64,000 nt of DNA from Streptomyces rimosus (lineage in GTDB: Bacteria > Actinomycetota > Actinomycetes > Streptomycetales > Streptomycetaceae), in the NCBI RefSeq assembly GCF_008704655.1, contig NZ_CP023688.1:9179001-9243000 (forward strand). Direction: 5' to 3'. The notes under the pieces are model-generated. The model was not told where the DNA came from. It did no database searches and worked only from the letters and a program-made list of their open reading frames with translations. Each line of letters opens with the position of its first letter. Position 1 is the first letter of the stretch. Below are positions 44,869-54,286 of the stretch, piece after piece. The translations under genes were made by a program, and so were the position numbers.

Positions 44869-45546
44869 GTATGTCACCGTTCGCCCCGGGCCCAACGCAC
44901 CGGCAACCCGATGAGCCAATTCCTCACCCCTGCGTTCCAATTCGACACGTTCAGCGCCATGCTTTTCTTCGTCGCGATCCGCCACGTACCGATTCATCGC
45001 GGCGTCGAAGTCGCCGGCCCAGGGGTACAGGTCGTCCACCAGATCATCGGGCAGGTTGAGGCTCGCTGCCGGGTCATCCGGCATGAAGTCACCGAACCCG
45101 TCCGCACGGAAGGGGCCCCAGTGGTACTCGGCCATCATGGTCACGTGGAGGGGATGCGGTGGATTGCCGTGTGAATCCACAGTCCAGCGCAAGCGTGCGC
45201 ACCCCCAGCACACGAACTTCGCCGTGCCATGCCGAGCGTCCCAATAGCGCACAACCCACGTCGGCCCCAGATGCTGTGCCACGGATTGCGCAAGTTCGCG
45301 GCCGGTGCCGACGTGTTTGCGTATGCGGGCCTTGGCTGCCGGCCCTTCCGGCGGGAGAGCGGCGTTCCATGAAAGGAGGCCGTTCACCAAGCTTTGGGGG
45401 AGGTCCAGGTCGGGATCTCCCGCCAGCAGGCCGACCGTGAAGTCGTCCGGGGCACTGGCATGGAATCCCGCGGTCGAGGTGTACAGGGGGAAGTCGTCTC
45501 CTCTTGCCCACACCAGAAGATGACGAGGTGCCTCTTGCTCATTCAT
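44854..45546 (-). CDS. Hypothetical protein
   Basis: A 230-residue soluble protein I do not recognise. The ATG at 45546 follows GGAG by about 10 nt. Notable segments are LVWARGDDFPLYTSTAG near the N terminus and a Trp/Cys-rich core (WVVRYWDARHGTAKFVCWGC). The C-terminal third is acidic (GDFDAAMNRYVADRDEE). Its 3' end overlaps the recombinase remnant. It may be an immunity-like or defence-related protein, but nothing in the sequence proves this. Confidence 0.6.
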   Translation of the reverse strand: MNEQEAPRHLLVWARGDDFPLYTSTAGFHASAPDDFTVGLLAGDPDLDLPQSLVNGLLSWNAALPPEGPAAKARIRKHVGTGRELAQSVAQHLGPTWVVRYWDARHGTAKFVCWGCARLRWTVDSHGNPPHPLHVTMMAEYHWGPFRADGFGDFMPDDPAASLNLPDDLVDDLYPWAGDFDAAMNRYVADRDEEKHGAERVELERRGEELAHRVAGALGPGRTVTYAGLA

Positions 45547-45818
45547 GCTGGAGATGCTCCTACGATGTGAGTGTCGTCGCCCACCATTTTGGTGAACACG
45601 GTCTGGTGGGTGGACGCTTCTTTGCCCGCACCCTCCATGGCCGCGACGCTGCCTCCCCGCCCGTGCGGCGCTGGTACGGAGACCGGCCTGACCACCGCGC
45701 CTGGCCCGACCGGATCGACGGCGTCGATGTGCGGCACCCTGGCATGACATATGTCATCCCCGAAAATGCGACGTGCGGCCCTGCAAGTCCTACTGCCGAT
45801 CCTCGTAGACTCAGTAGC

Positions 45819-46040
45819 ATGTTCAAAACTCACAAAGCCGGACGAGACGATGCCTGGGAAGGCGTCATCGTCAATAAGTCCCGAGGCATGCTCGATGGCT
45901 CGAACATGTACCACTTCGTCGAGATCCGTATCGCCGACGACGATCCCATGAAGGTCCGGATCAGTCGTCGGCTCTGGAAGTCGGTCGCGGTCGGTGATCG
46001 AATCGTCAAGCGGCCGGGCGCCGACCCGGTCAAGGGGTAG
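45819..46040 (+). CDS. DUF7489-type small protein
   Basis: A 73-residue protein with the conserved pattern KAGRDDAWEGVIVNKSRGML and then VRISRRLWKSVAVGDRIVKRPG, as found in small Streptomyces proteins of the DUF7489 type. No signal peptide. TAGACT (45806-45811) ends 7 nt before the ATG and there is no ribosome site, so the mRNA is probably leaderless. The function is unknown; an SH3-like beta barrel is plausible. Confidence 0.7.
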   Translation: MFKTHKAGRDDAWEGVIVNKSRGMLDGSNMYHFVEIRIADDDPMKVRISRRLWKSVAVGDRIVKRPGADPVKG

Positions 46041-46109
46041 CCCTCCGCTACACGTCATATACCGTGAAGGCCAAAAGGTCGGGCCCGGGACTGAGGCCGC
46101 AGTCTGGCG

Positions 46110-46562
46110 CTAACGGATACTGCAGGCCAGCCAAGGCGTCAGACCAGGGCCAGTGATCAGTTCCTTGTACGTCTCATCCCCGGGCAGCGGTACGACGAGC
46201 CATTGGCTCGGAGGGAACATCCGGGCCTTGACGAAGGCAAGCCCGCCATACACGGATCTGAGAAATGCGGGAACGGCGTCACGGGGAATGTCGTGGAATT
46301 CCACACCGTCTACGGTGATCTGCGCGTCGTCTTCGGGAAAGAGCCGTACGCTCACCGGCGGTGATCCCGCCAGCTCCACGAACGCCTCGTGCGGCAGCGA
46401 ACCGTCGGGGTCGAACACCGTGAAGAGCGCGGCCGCCGTGCGACGCGATGTCCGGTCCGCGCCGATGTCGTCGGTGACGGACATCGCCAGCTCGAATTCC
46501 TCTGCGATACCGCGTATCGCGGCGACTGCCGCCTCGGTGGTCGGCAGGTGCGTGTTGTCCAT
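46110..46562 (-). CDS. Hypothetical protein
   Basis: A 150-residue soluble protein without recognisable family. It begins MDNTHLPTTEAAVAAIRGI, has an acidic middle (VRLFPEDDAQITVDGVEFHD), and ends in a Trp-containing PPSQWLVVPLPGDETYKELI. AGGGGT lies close to the ATG. It is convergent with the DUF7489-type gene. Codon usage is normal for the organism. Confidence 0.6.
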   Translation of the reverse strand: MDNTHLPTTEAAVAAIRGIAEEFELAMSVTDDIGADRTSRRTAAALFTVFDPDGSLPHEAFVELAGSPPVSVRLFPEDDAQITVDGVEFHDIPRDAVPAFLRSVYGGLAFVKARMFPPSQWLVVPLPGDETYKELITGPGLTPWLACSIR

Positions 46563-46968
46563 ACCCCTGATCATGCTCGATGCCGGCTGGTGCGAGCAGC
46601 ATGCCGACGGGCGCTGGCCGGGGGCCATGTCGGCTGGCCATCGCCTGGCCATCGCCTGGCCGGACTGGCAGGTCAGGCGGACCGCGGTGGGTGGTCCGCT
46701 GCTCGCCGCCGAGCGGCAGGGGGAGCTCCCGGCGCACGTGCGGCCCGAGAGGCGTCACCACTTTGGCCAGTCAGCCCTCGCACATGGGCTTGCCGAGGTC
46801 TGCTGTGAGTCCGTATCCGTAGCCTCGGATTGTACGAAAATGCGATGGAGTTCGTGCAAAGGAAACGATACGCCGCAGTGATCACGGCCCTTGGTGTGGA
46901 TTCCTCACCCATGAGGGGTAACAGGTGATGAGAATAGGTAAATGCGAGTATCAATGGAGGTATCACCC

Positions 46969-47217
46969 ATGGCTGGTCCTTTTCGCCTGGCCCCGCAGGA
47001 AGTGCAGGCACACATCCGTACCTGGGCCTTCGGTAGGCAGACCAAGGTGATCGTCGACTGCAAGGCCGACGGAAACTTCGAGATGACGGCCGGCGGGTCC
47101 TCAACCGAAGTCAACGCGCTCAGGGTGGGGCGCAATGAGTTCGAGCGTTCCTTCGGTGGAGTCGAACTGGCTGTCAAAAACCTGACGCTTGAAGACATCA
47201 CCGTGACGACGGAATAG
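46969..47217 (+). CDS. Small protein, first gene of a possible toxin-antitoxin-like pair
   Basis: An 82-residue protein. GGAGG sits 8 nt before the ATG at 46969, which is preferred over the ATG at 46942 that has no ribosome site. The sequence is beta-rich with few charges (VIVDCKADGNFEMTAGGSST). It overlaps the same operon as the next gene (9-bp gap). No family is recognised; a domain with DNA-binding HTH is not obvious. Confidence 0.65.
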   Translation: MAGPFRLAPQEVQAHIRTWAFGRQTKVIVDCKADGNFEMTAGGSSTEVNALRVGRNEFERSFGGVELAVKNLTLEDITVTTE

Positions 47218-47226
47218 GCGCGTACC

Positions 47227-47502
47227 ATGCCCTGGACGTTCGACAAGAGTCGAATGGAAGTCGTCGGTCAGCTAACCAATTCCGAGCAGGAAAAGTTCGA
47301 CATCTTCCAGAACGCGATCCAGAGTGAGGGGCTCCACCCCGCTCAGGCAGCCGCGAGGGCCGGAGACACGAACTACAAGAGGCTGCAGGGCGATCAGTTC
47401 CAGATCCGCCTGAGTCAGAGCTCACGTGCCACCTTCCTGGTCCTGGACGACGGAGGAGGCAACGGAAGGGTCGAGATGCTGCAACTCGCCGGCCATACGT
47501 AG
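47227..47502 (+). CDS. RelE/ParE-like small protein (possible toxin)
   Basis: A 91-residue protein. The C-terminal half YKRLQGDQFQIRLSQSSRAT and VEMLQLAGHT resembles the central strand and Arg-containing segment of RelE/ParE-type mRNA interferases (KRLKG...YRIRL...VLFxV...VEVLxVGHH). The N-terminal part (RMEVVGQLTNSEQEKFDIFQ) is helical. It lies 9 bp after a small gene, so an operon is likely. The RelE/ParE assignment is by pattern only and may be wrong. Confidence 0.5.
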   Translation: MPWTFDKSRMEVVGQLTNSEQEKFDIFQNAIQSEGLHPAQAAARAGDTNYKRLQGDQFQIRLSQSSRATFLVLDDGGGNGRVEMLQLAGHT

Positions 47503-47581
47503 TCAGGTAAACCGGTATGAGACAGCCGGCTGTTGCGGCTTCTGCACGAGGTGCTGCGCATCCGGCTCGTCTCGTAGCCGT

Positions 47582-47612
47582 GGTCGTCGGTGGCCGTCGG
47601 CCGCCGACGACC
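47582..47612 (+). terminator. Hairpin downstream of the small operon
   Basis: A 12-bp stem, GGTCGTCGGTGG (47582-47593) with CCGCCGACGACC (47601-47612), one G-U-type wobble, loop of 7 nt. It lies about 80 bp after the last gene. There is no T-tract. No gene is seen in 47503-47763. Confidence 0.4.
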
Positions 47613-47763
47613 TGCGTTGGCGCAACTCGTACGCAGTGCGCTGCGGGAGGCAGGCGAGCCCGCGCGGCGTTCAGCAACTGTGCGTACCCCAACTCCGGGG
47701 TGCGGTCCGGCGTGGGGCGCCGCTACCCGGCCCGTTTTAGGAGAGCCGTATCGGAAGCTCGCG

Positions 47764-48051
47764 CTAGGCCGGCCGAGCATCGGGCAGGATGCGGAAGTCT
47801 CGGTGTCCTTCGGGGCTTTCGGCAGTCACGGTGCACTCGGTCACTTCGGCGGCGCCCGGACCTTTGGCCGCCCACCGCACCAGGCATGTGACATTTTCCG
47901 GTGAGCCCTCGAACAGGGCCTCCACGTCACCGTTGTGAAGGTTGCGGACCCAACCGGTCACGCCCGATTCCTCGGCCAGTTGACGGCAGGTGTCGCGGTA
48001 GTACACGCCCTGCACGAGGCCACGGACGTGAAGGTGTCGTTGGATCATCAT
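47764..48051 (-). CDS. acyP: Acylphosphatase
   Basis: A 95-residue acylphosphatase. The catalytic VRGLVQGVYYR (Arg about 21) and GWVRNLHNGDVEA (Asn about 39) motifs are intact. It hydrolyses acyl phosphates such as acetyl phosphate in the cytoplasm. It is followed, in the direction of transcription, by nothing clear, and it lies downstream of a nitronate monooxygenase gene on the same strand (72-bp gap). Confidence 0.9.
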   Translation of the reverse strand: MMIQRHLHVRGLVQGVYYRDTCRQLAEESGVTGWVRNLHNGDVEALFEGSPENVTCLVRWAAKGPGAAEVTECTVTAESPEGHRDFRILPDARPA

Positions 48052-48123
48052 GGTGGGCTTTCGGGAGGGGGAGCGGGGGCCGGTCGCCGAAGTCTCTCAG
48101 CGGGTTGCCGTGCGACACGGCTG

Positions 48124-49155
48124 TCAGAGGCGGCCGGTCAGTCGTTCGGCGGTATGGGCCACGGGTTCGGTTCTGGCCTGGCGGAAACCGGTGCCGGCCC
48201 ACAGGTGGATCAGGTCCGTGTCGCCGGCCGCGGTGGCCGCCTTGCGGAGTGGGCTCGTGAGGTGGTGCAGGGCCGGGTAGCCGGCCGGGGCGTGGGCGGA
48301 GTACCGGTCGGTGAAGTGGTTGCGCAGGGCGCGGGCCGGCCGTCCTGTGAAGGCGCGGGTGATGACGGTGGTGTCGAAGTCCGGGTCCGCCAGGGCGGCC
48401 TTGTGGGGTGCGGAGGCTCCGCTCTCGTCGGTGCGCAGCAGTACGGTGCCGACCATGGCGGCTTGCGCGCCGGCCTGGAGGACGGCTGCCACGTCGGCGG
48501 GGGTGGCGATGCCGCCGGTGGCGATGACCGGCAGGGCGACGGTGTGGCGTACCGCGGTGACGAGGTCGGGCAGGGCGATGGAGGTGACCGGACGTTCGGG
48601 GGTCAGCGTGGCCGAGTGCCCGCCGGCGGCCGGCCCCTGCACGATCAGCGCGTCGACGCCGGCATCGACCGCCAGGCGTGCCTCGGCGGGGGTGGTGACG
48701 CATTGCAGGACGGTGGTTCCGGCTCGGCGCAGGCTCGTGACGGTCCCGGCGTCGGGGATGCCGAAGGTGAAGGACACCCAGGGGACAGGGTGGGCGACCA
48801 GCAATGCGATCTTGTCTGCCCAGTGGTCGTCGTCATCCAGCGGTGCGGTGTCGGACAGCGTCAGCCCGTAGCGGTCGGCCTCGTTCTGCAAAAGGCGTGC
48901 GTAATCCTGATATGCCTTAGGGGGCACGGGGATGGGGTTGCGCGCAAAGAGATTGACGCCGAACGGTACGCCCTCGGATTCGACGGTGTGAATCTGCCCG
49001 GCGAGTGCCTGCGCGCTCTTGTAGCCGCCGGCCAGAAATCCCAGTCCGCCGGCGCGTGCCGTCGCGGTGACCAGAGCGGGTGTGCTTGCTCCGCCGGCCA
49101 TGGGCGCGGCCAGGATCGGACGGTCGATATCGAGATGGGTCAGCAGGGTGGTCAT
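48124..49155 (-). CDS. Nitronate monooxygenase (FMN-dependent)
   Basis: A 343-residue TIM-barrel flavoprotein. RPILAAPMAGGASTPALV at the N terminus, the QGPAAGGHS segment (about residue 165, the FMN phosphate- and substrate-binding loop with catalytic His) and ATGGIATPADVAAVLQAGA are the family hallmarks. It oxidises alkyl nitronates, detoxifying propionate-3-nitronate-like compounds. The LysR gene divergent on the far side (49647) is the probable regulator. Confidence 0.9.
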   Translation of the reverse strand: MTTLLTHLDIDRPILAAPMAGGASTPALVTATARAGGLGFLAGGYKSAQALAGQIHTVESEGVPFGVNLFARNPIPVPPKAYQDYARLLQNEADRYGLTLSDTAPLDDDDHWADKIALLVAHPVPWVSFTFGIPDAGTVTSLRRAGTTVLQCVTTPAEARLAVDAGVDALIVQGPAAGGHSATLTPERPVTSIALPDLVTAVRHTVALPVIATGGIATPADVAAVLQAGAQAAMVGTVLLRTDESGASAPHKAALADPDFDTTVITRAFTGRPARALRNHFTDRYSAHAPAGYPALHHLTSPLRKAATAAGDTDLIHLWAGTGFRQARTEPVAHTAERLTGRL

Positions 49156-49646
49156 GAGAGCTCCATGAGGTACGGGGCCAGGCCGCTGGGGCCGCGGGCG
49201 AGGTCGAAGGAGGAACGGGGGACACGGAAGGGCGGTGACGGACGCGGCTTCGGTGAAGGGGCGCCGAGACGCTGGTCAGCGGCAGTACGCGGCAGCAGTG
49301 GTGCGGCAGGCCGCGGGCAGTAGAACCCGTACCTGGCCTGTGCCGTATTCGGCGATCAGTACGAGCGCGGCATGAACGGGAGAGCAGGGGCGGCGGATGC
49401 CGACCCTGTACCTGTCGCGAGCACTGCCGCCCTCCGTACGACGATCACCCACGGAGATGCAGCGCCTGGGCGGAGCGGAGCCGATACACGCACGGTTTTC
49501 GTCGCCTTTCCTGATGGGAGCCGGAAGCTACCGTCGGCCCGTACGGGGTCCGGAAGCCGCCATCGACGCTAGCCAGCCCATAGCCCTCCGTGAAATGCCC
49601 GTTAGTCTGCTGTCATGCACGACGCGCATGGACGCCGGTGAAGGCC
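49156..49646. other. 490-bp divergent intergenic region
   Basis: Separates the nitronate monooxygenase gene from a divergent LysR gene. No gene is supported; the short ORFs it carries are shadow frames. No clear T-N11-A box was found by eye. Confidence 0.4.
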
Positions 49647-50507
49647 ATGACGAGCACGGACATCGAACTGCGGCACCTGCGGGCTTTCTCTTCCGTGGCG
49701 CGCCACCGCTCCTTCTCCCGGGCCGCCGAGGAACTCCTGATCACCCAGCCGGCACTCAGCCGTACGATCGCGCAACTGGAGAACAGGCTGAACGTCCTGC
49801 TCCTCGAACGCTCCTCCCGGCACCTGGCGCTGACCGACACCGGTGCGCACTTCCTGGAGCACGCCGAGCGGGTCCTCGCCGCCCTGGACGCAGCGCTGGC
49901 CGCCGTCAGGCCCCGTGTCACCCTCCGGCTCGGCTTCGGCTGGCTGCTGCCCGATCCTTGGGCGCAGCGGACCGTCAGCCGTTTCGAGGAGGAGACCGGG
50001 GCCTCGGTCGTCCTGACCCGCACCGACGACCCTGTCCAGGCGCTGCGCCGGAGTACCGTCGACATCGCCCTGGTGCGGGGGGACGCCGATGTACCGACGG
50101 AGATGCGGAGCGTGCGCCTGTACGACGAGCCCCGCATCGCGGTCTGCTCGGAGCGCAGCGAGCTGACCCGCTTCACGCATCTGGACTGGGCCGATGTCCG
50201 GTACTGGCCTCTGGTCGTCAACACGGTCAGCGGAACCACCGGCCCCTCGTCGTGGCCCGTCGGCGAACGCCCGGACGAGATCGTCGAAACGGCCAACTAC
50301 GACGAGTGGCTGGAGACGGTGGCCGCCAACCGGGGCATCGGCATCGTTCCCGGGGTCGCGCAACGCCGTGCCCAGCACCCCGCCCTCCGCTTCGTCCCCC
50401 TCACCAACGCGCCCCTCAGCCCGGTCAGCCTGGTGCATCTGCCCGACACCCAGCGGACGCTGGTCCGCCGCTTCCTGGACGCTGCCCTGCAGAGCACACC
50501 TGAGTGA
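49647..50507 (+). CDS. LysR-family transcriptional regulator
   Basis: A 286-residue LysR protein. The HTH (IELRHLRAFSSVARHRSFSRAAEELLITQPALSRTI, residues 6-40) is textbook. The effector domain (about 85-286) has the typical GLGI-like VAANRGIGIVPGVA motif near residue 225. GTGAAGG lies 6 nt before the ATG. It is divergent from the nitronate monooxygenase gene and likely controls it. Confidence 0.9.
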   Translation: MTSTDIELRHLRAFSSVARHRSFSRAAEELLITQPALSRTIAQLENRLNVLLLERSSRHLALTDTGAHFLEHAERVLAALDAALAAVRPRVTLRLGFGWLLPDPWAQRTVSRFEEETGASVVLTRTDDPVQALRRSTVDIALVRGDADVPTEMRSVRLYDEPRIAVCSERSELTRFTHLDWADVRYWPLVVNTVSGTTGPSSWPVGERPDEIVETANYDEWLETVAANRGIGIVPGVAQRRAQHPALRFVPLTNAPLSPVSLVHLPDTQRTLVRRFLDAALQSTPE

Positions 50508-50787
50508 CGGTGCCCGGCCCGGTGAGGGCGCCGTGCGCGATTCGGTGAGTGAGTCCCGTGCATGCAATGTGCGGGGCTTCCGAGGACGTACGGCCGAAAC
50601 CCCCGCGGCCCTCCCACTATGCCCGCAAAGCATGGACGCAGCCCAAGAAGCATTTCCACATGGCCGACCAACTGCCTAGCGTCGAAAGGGAGAAGCCGCC
50701 CGACGAGTTGGACCGATGTACGACGGGCCCGCCTCGCTTCCTTCGGCCGCATTCGCAACAGGCATTCGCAACAGAGGAGTCGACGCC

Positions 50788-51783
50788 ATGACCACATTCA
50801 CCGGATGGATCGCCCGTGAAACTCCCGACGGGCATCGCACGACCCTCGAAGAACTCGACAGCGAGGTTCTGGACGACCGTGACACCACCCTGCGGGTGCA
50901 CTATTCCAGCATCAACTACAAGGACGCCCTTGCCTTGCACGGCCGTCCCGGTGTGATCCGCCGCCGCCCCCTCGTGACCGGTATCGACGCCACCGGGGAG
51001 GTTCTCGCCTCCCGTCACCCCCGCTGGCGCCCGGGCGATCTCGTCACCCTGAACGGTGCCGGGCTGGGGGAGGACCGGCATGGCGGCCTCGCCGGTCTCG
51101 CGGCCGTCGACGGAGCGGACCTCGTCCCCGTGCCCGCCCCCTTCACCCCGGCCCAGGCCGCGGCCATCGGTACCGCCGGGTTCACCGCGGCGCTCAGCCT
51201 CCTCGCCCTCGAACGGCATGGACTGGCCCCCGCGCACGGACCTGTCCTGGTCACCGGTGCCGGCGGCGGCGTCGGCTCGGTCGCCATCGCGCTGCTGGCC
51301 GACTCCGGGTACGAGGTGATCGCCGTGACCGGCCGTCCGGACACCCTCCATGACCGGCTCACCAGGCTCGGCGCCGCCCACGTCGTCGACCGAGCGGAGC
51401 TCGACCCGCAGGGCAAGCCGCTCGCCAAGCAGCGCTGGGCAGGAGTGGTCGACGCGGTCGGTGGCCCCCTCCTGGCCGGCGCCCTCGCCGGGCTGCGGCA
51501 CTCCGGTACCGCCACCACCTGCGGCCTCGCCGCCGGCGCCGCGTTCCCCGGAAACGTCATGCCGTTCATCCTCCGCGGCATCTCCCTCCTCGGCATCGAC
51601 TCCGTCCGCACGCCGCGCGAGCGCCGCGAAGCCGCCTGGCAGCTCCTCGCCCGCCACCTCGACCCGGGCCTGCTCGACACCGTGACCCGCTCCGTCCCCC
51701 TCGCGGCCGCGCAGGACGCCGCCGCGGACGTGCTCGCGGGCCACGGGACAGGCCGTACCGTCGTCGACGTCCGCGCGCGCTGA
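50788..51783 (+). CDS. Acrylyl-CoA reductase/quinone-oxidoreductase-like MDR enzyme (AcuI/YhdH type)
   Basis: A 331-residue zinc-free medium-chain dehydrogenase. The N-terminal GroES-like domain (SSINYKDALALHGRPGVI, GIDATGEV) is followed by the NADP-binding motif VTGAGGGVGSVAIALLA at about residue 155. The pattern FTAALSLLALERHGL fits AcuI/YhdH. It reduces acrylyl-CoA-like or enone substrates. GAGGAG precedes the ATG by 9 nt. Confidence 0.88.
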   Translation: MTTFTGWIARETPDGHRTTLEELDSEVLDDRDTTLRVHYSSINYKDALALHGRPGVIRRRPLVTGIDATGEVLASRHPRWRPGDLVTLNGAGLGEDRHGGLAGLAAVDGADLVPVPAPFTPAQAAAIGTAGFTAALSLLALERHGLAPAHGPVLVTGAGGGVGSVAIALLADSGYEVIAVTGRPDTLHDRLTRLGAAHVVDRAELDPQGKPLAKQRWAGVVDAVGGPLLAGALAGLRHSGTATTCGLAAGAAFPGNVMPFILRGISLLGIDSVRTPRERREAAWQLLARHLDPGLLDTVTRSVPLAAAQDAAADVLAGHGTGRTVVDVRAR

Positions 51784-51956
51784 CCGCACTCGCGCGAACT
51801 CTCCCTCCGTACGTCGTCACCTGTCGGCCGCGAAGAGGCCGTACGCAGTCATTCGCCGGCCGCGCAAAAAGGCCGTACGCCGTCACCGCCGGCCGCGCAT
51901 ATAACCACGCGATGCATGGCGGACAGGACTGATCCGATCCGATCCGAGGAACACCC

Positions 51957-53411
51957 ATGAACGACACACGCACCACCCCGCGCACCAACCCGCGCGCCTT
52001 CGACGAACTCATGGCGCTCCGCGGCGGCGAGCGGCCGGCGCCCGGCGAGGTGACGATCAGCGGTTCCGACCCGCTGTTCGTATCGCCGTTCCGCATCGGC
52101 CGGACGCTCGCCGACGCGTTGGCGGCCCGCGCGGTTGCGGCGAATGATCTCTGGGAACTGCGTACGGGCCTGCGGCAGCAGATCGGGGTCGATGTACGGG
52201 CCGCGGCCGCCACGGCCCTCGGCGGCGAGGACATGACACTCGCGCGCGACGCGGCGGGGGCATACCGGCCCATCCCGGTCTCGCCGGATGTCGAGCACAT
52301 GGCATCGCTCACCCAGCCCTGGCGGACCGCCGACGACCTCTGGTTCGTGCCCCACTTCAACCTTCCGCACCTCGAACGGCGCGTGCTGGACGTGTTGGAC
52401 TGCGAGGCCACCCCCGCCTCGGTCGAGGCTGCGGTCCGTAAGTGGAAGGCGGACGATCTCGATGAGGCGATCGCCGCCGCCGACGCGTGCGGTGGCGTCG
52501 TCCGCACCACGCCGGAGTGGCTGGCGCACCCGCAGGGCGCCTACCTCGCCGCGCGCCCGGTCGTCGAGATCACCAAGATCGGTGACAGCGCCCCCGAGCC
52601 GCTGCCCGACGGCTCCGAGCCGCTCGCGGGCATCCGCGTGCTCGACCTGACCCGTATCCTCGCCGGCCCCACCACCGCCCTGGGCATGGCCGAGCACGGG
52701 GCTGATGTGCTCATGGTCACCGCGCCGCACCTTCCCCAGGTACCGCCGTTCGTCCGCGACACCAGCCATGGCAAGCGCAGCGCCTACCTGGACTTCACCC
52801 AGCCGGACCAGGCAGCGCGCCTGCGCGAACTCGTCGCCGACGCTGACGTGTTCATCGAGGGCTACCGTCCGCACCGCATGGAGGCGCACGGCTTCGGCCC
52901 GAGCGACCTCGCGGCCGTACGCCCGGGGCTGGTGTACGTGACCGTCAACTGCTTCGGCTCGGGCGGCCCGCTCGGGGCCCGGGCCGGCTGGGACCAGGTG
53001 GCTCAGGCGGTCACCGGCGTCTGCGACATCCAGGGCCAGGCGACGAAAGCAGGCCGCCCACAACTGACACCGGTCTTCCTCTGCGACTTCCTCACCGGCT
53101 ACCTGGGCAGCTTCGGCGCCATGCTCGCCCTCGCCCGCCGCGCCCGCAAAGGCGGCACGTACCGCGTCCAGGTGTCCCTCTGCCAGTCCGCGATGCTCGT
53201 CCAGCGACAGGGCCTGATCAGCGGCTTCGAGGACGCTGCTGGCCGACTCGACCCCGAGGAGTTCGCACGTTACGCGGTGGCCGACGACGCCACCGCGTAC
53301 GGCGACCTCAAGAGCCTCGGCCCGGTCATCCGCATGTCCGGGACGCCGCCCCACTGGTCGAGGACGACCCCGCGCCTGGGCAGTTCGCGGCCGGAGTGGA
53401 TTCCGCGCTGA
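51957..53411 (+). CDS. Class III CoA transferase (CaiB/BaiF family)
   Basis: A 484-residue protein. LAGIRVLDLTRILAGPTTALGMAEHGADVLMV (about residues 222-255) and DVFIEGYRPHRMEAHGFGP are the class III CoA-transferase core. A long N-terminal extension (1-215), with LFVSPFRIGRTLADALAARA, and a C-terminal lid follow the split arrangement of CaiB-like duplicates. It would transfer CoA between carboxylic acids. Codon usage is normal; the substrate is unknown. The ribosome site is GAGGAAC. Confidence 0.85.
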   Translation: MNDTRTTPRTNPRAFDELMALRGGERPAPGEVTISGSDPLFVSPFRIGRTLADALAARAVAANDLWELRTGLRQQIGVDVRAAAATALGGEDMTLARDAAGAYRPIPVSPDVEHMASLTQPWRTADDLWFVPHFNLPHLERRVLDVLDCEATPASVEAAVRKWKADDLDEAIAAADACGGVVRTTPEWLAHPQGAYLAARPVVEITKIGDSAPEPLPDGSEPLAGIRVLDLTRILAGPTTALGMAEHGADVLMVTAPHLPQVPPFVRDTSHGKRSAYLDFTQPDQAARLRELVADADVFIEGYRPHRMEAHGFGPSDLAAVRPGLVYVTVNCFGSGGPLGARAGWDQVAQAVTGVCDIQGQATKAGRPQLTPVFLCDFLTGYLGSFGAMLALARRARKGGTYRVQVSLCQSAMLVQRQGLISGFEDAAGRLDPEEFARYAVADDATAYGDLKSLGPVIRMSGTPPHWSRTTPRLGSSRPEWIPR

Positions 53412-53461
53412 TTCCGGGAGGGCACGTATGGGAGGGATGCAGTGGCCGTGCGGTCAGCCGG

Positions 53462-54286
53462 TCAGGTGAGGTTGCCTTCGATGGCGGCGATGTAGCGCTT
53501 GACGGAGTGGTCGCGGACGCCGTCCGAGGCGGGGGCGAAGGGGTCTGCGGTCAGTCCCTTGGCGCGGTCCGTGAGGCCGCCCATCAGGCTCATCGATTCG
53601 TGGATCTTGCCGGCGGAGTCGATGTACCTCAGGCTTTCGACGTGGGTGAAGGCGGGCTCGGGCGGCATCTGCGGCACGATGTCGTTGTTGTTGACGAAGC
53701 GGAACACGCGGCCCTTCAAACCCTTGTTGTAGGCGTCGGCCAGGGTGCGGTCGCAGGTGCGGGGCTGTCCGTAGGTGTAGATGCTGTCCGCCTGCAGTTT
53801 CGGCTCCTCCAGGTACATCCGCGCCCCGGCGAGCATCGCCAGGGCGCCGCCGAGGCTGTGGCCGGTGAACCACACCGTCTGGTTGTTGGTGCGCAGTTCG
53901 GCCAGGGCGTCCTTGAGGCTCGGGAAGATCGCCTGGAGAGCTTCGGCGAAGCCGTAGTGGACGTAGCCGGTCTTGGCTGGGCCGGGCCACGGGGGAGTGG
54001 TGGTGTCCGAGAGCCAGTCGCGGATCTGCGCCGGTTCCGTGCCGCGGAAGGCAGTGATGATCATGTGGTCGCCGGCGGCGGTGTACGCCTGGGTGTCCTC
54101 CAGCGGGAACGGTGGGGTGAACCGCGTCTGGTGGTGGCGCACCTGGTCGAAGCCCCAGTCGCGTACCTGCGATTCGATGGTGGCTTCGTCCTTGTAGGCC
54201 AGGTCCGACGCCCGGGCCAGCCAGTAGGCCAACGGGAGGCTGTAGCCGCTGGTGGAACGGTGGTCGATCGCGGGCGGTGCGCTCAC
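53462..54286 (-). CDS. Class 3 lipase-like hydrolase
   Basis: A 274-residue protein of the lipase-3 fold. The nucleophile Ser is in WFTGHSLGGALAMLAG (about residue 142). The oxyanion segment is ITAFRGTEPAQIRDWL and the Asp is in VNNNDIVPQMPP. GTG at 54286 follows AAGGAC. No signal peptide is evident from this start. Substrates are lipids or polyesters. Confidence 0.85.
   Translation of the reverse strand: MSAPPAIDHRSTSGYSLPLAYWLARASDLAYKDEATIESQVRDWGFDQVRHHQTRFTPPFPLEDTQAYTAAGDHMIITAFRGTEPAQIRDWLSDTTTPPWPGPAKTGYVHYGFAEALQAIFPSLKDALAELRTNNQTVWFTGHSLGGALAMLAGARMYLEEPKLQADSIYTYGQPRTCDRTLADAYNKGLKGRVFRFVNNNDIVPQMPPEPAFTHVESLRYIDSAGKIHESMSLMGGLTDRAKGLTADPFAPASDGVRDHSVKRYIAAIEGNLT

Noticed and set aside
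49397..50503. A + strand frame overlapping the LysR gene at 49647
   Set aside because: Its product is Arg/Pro/Ala-rich and lacks the HTH; the LysR frame has a full-length match to the family.
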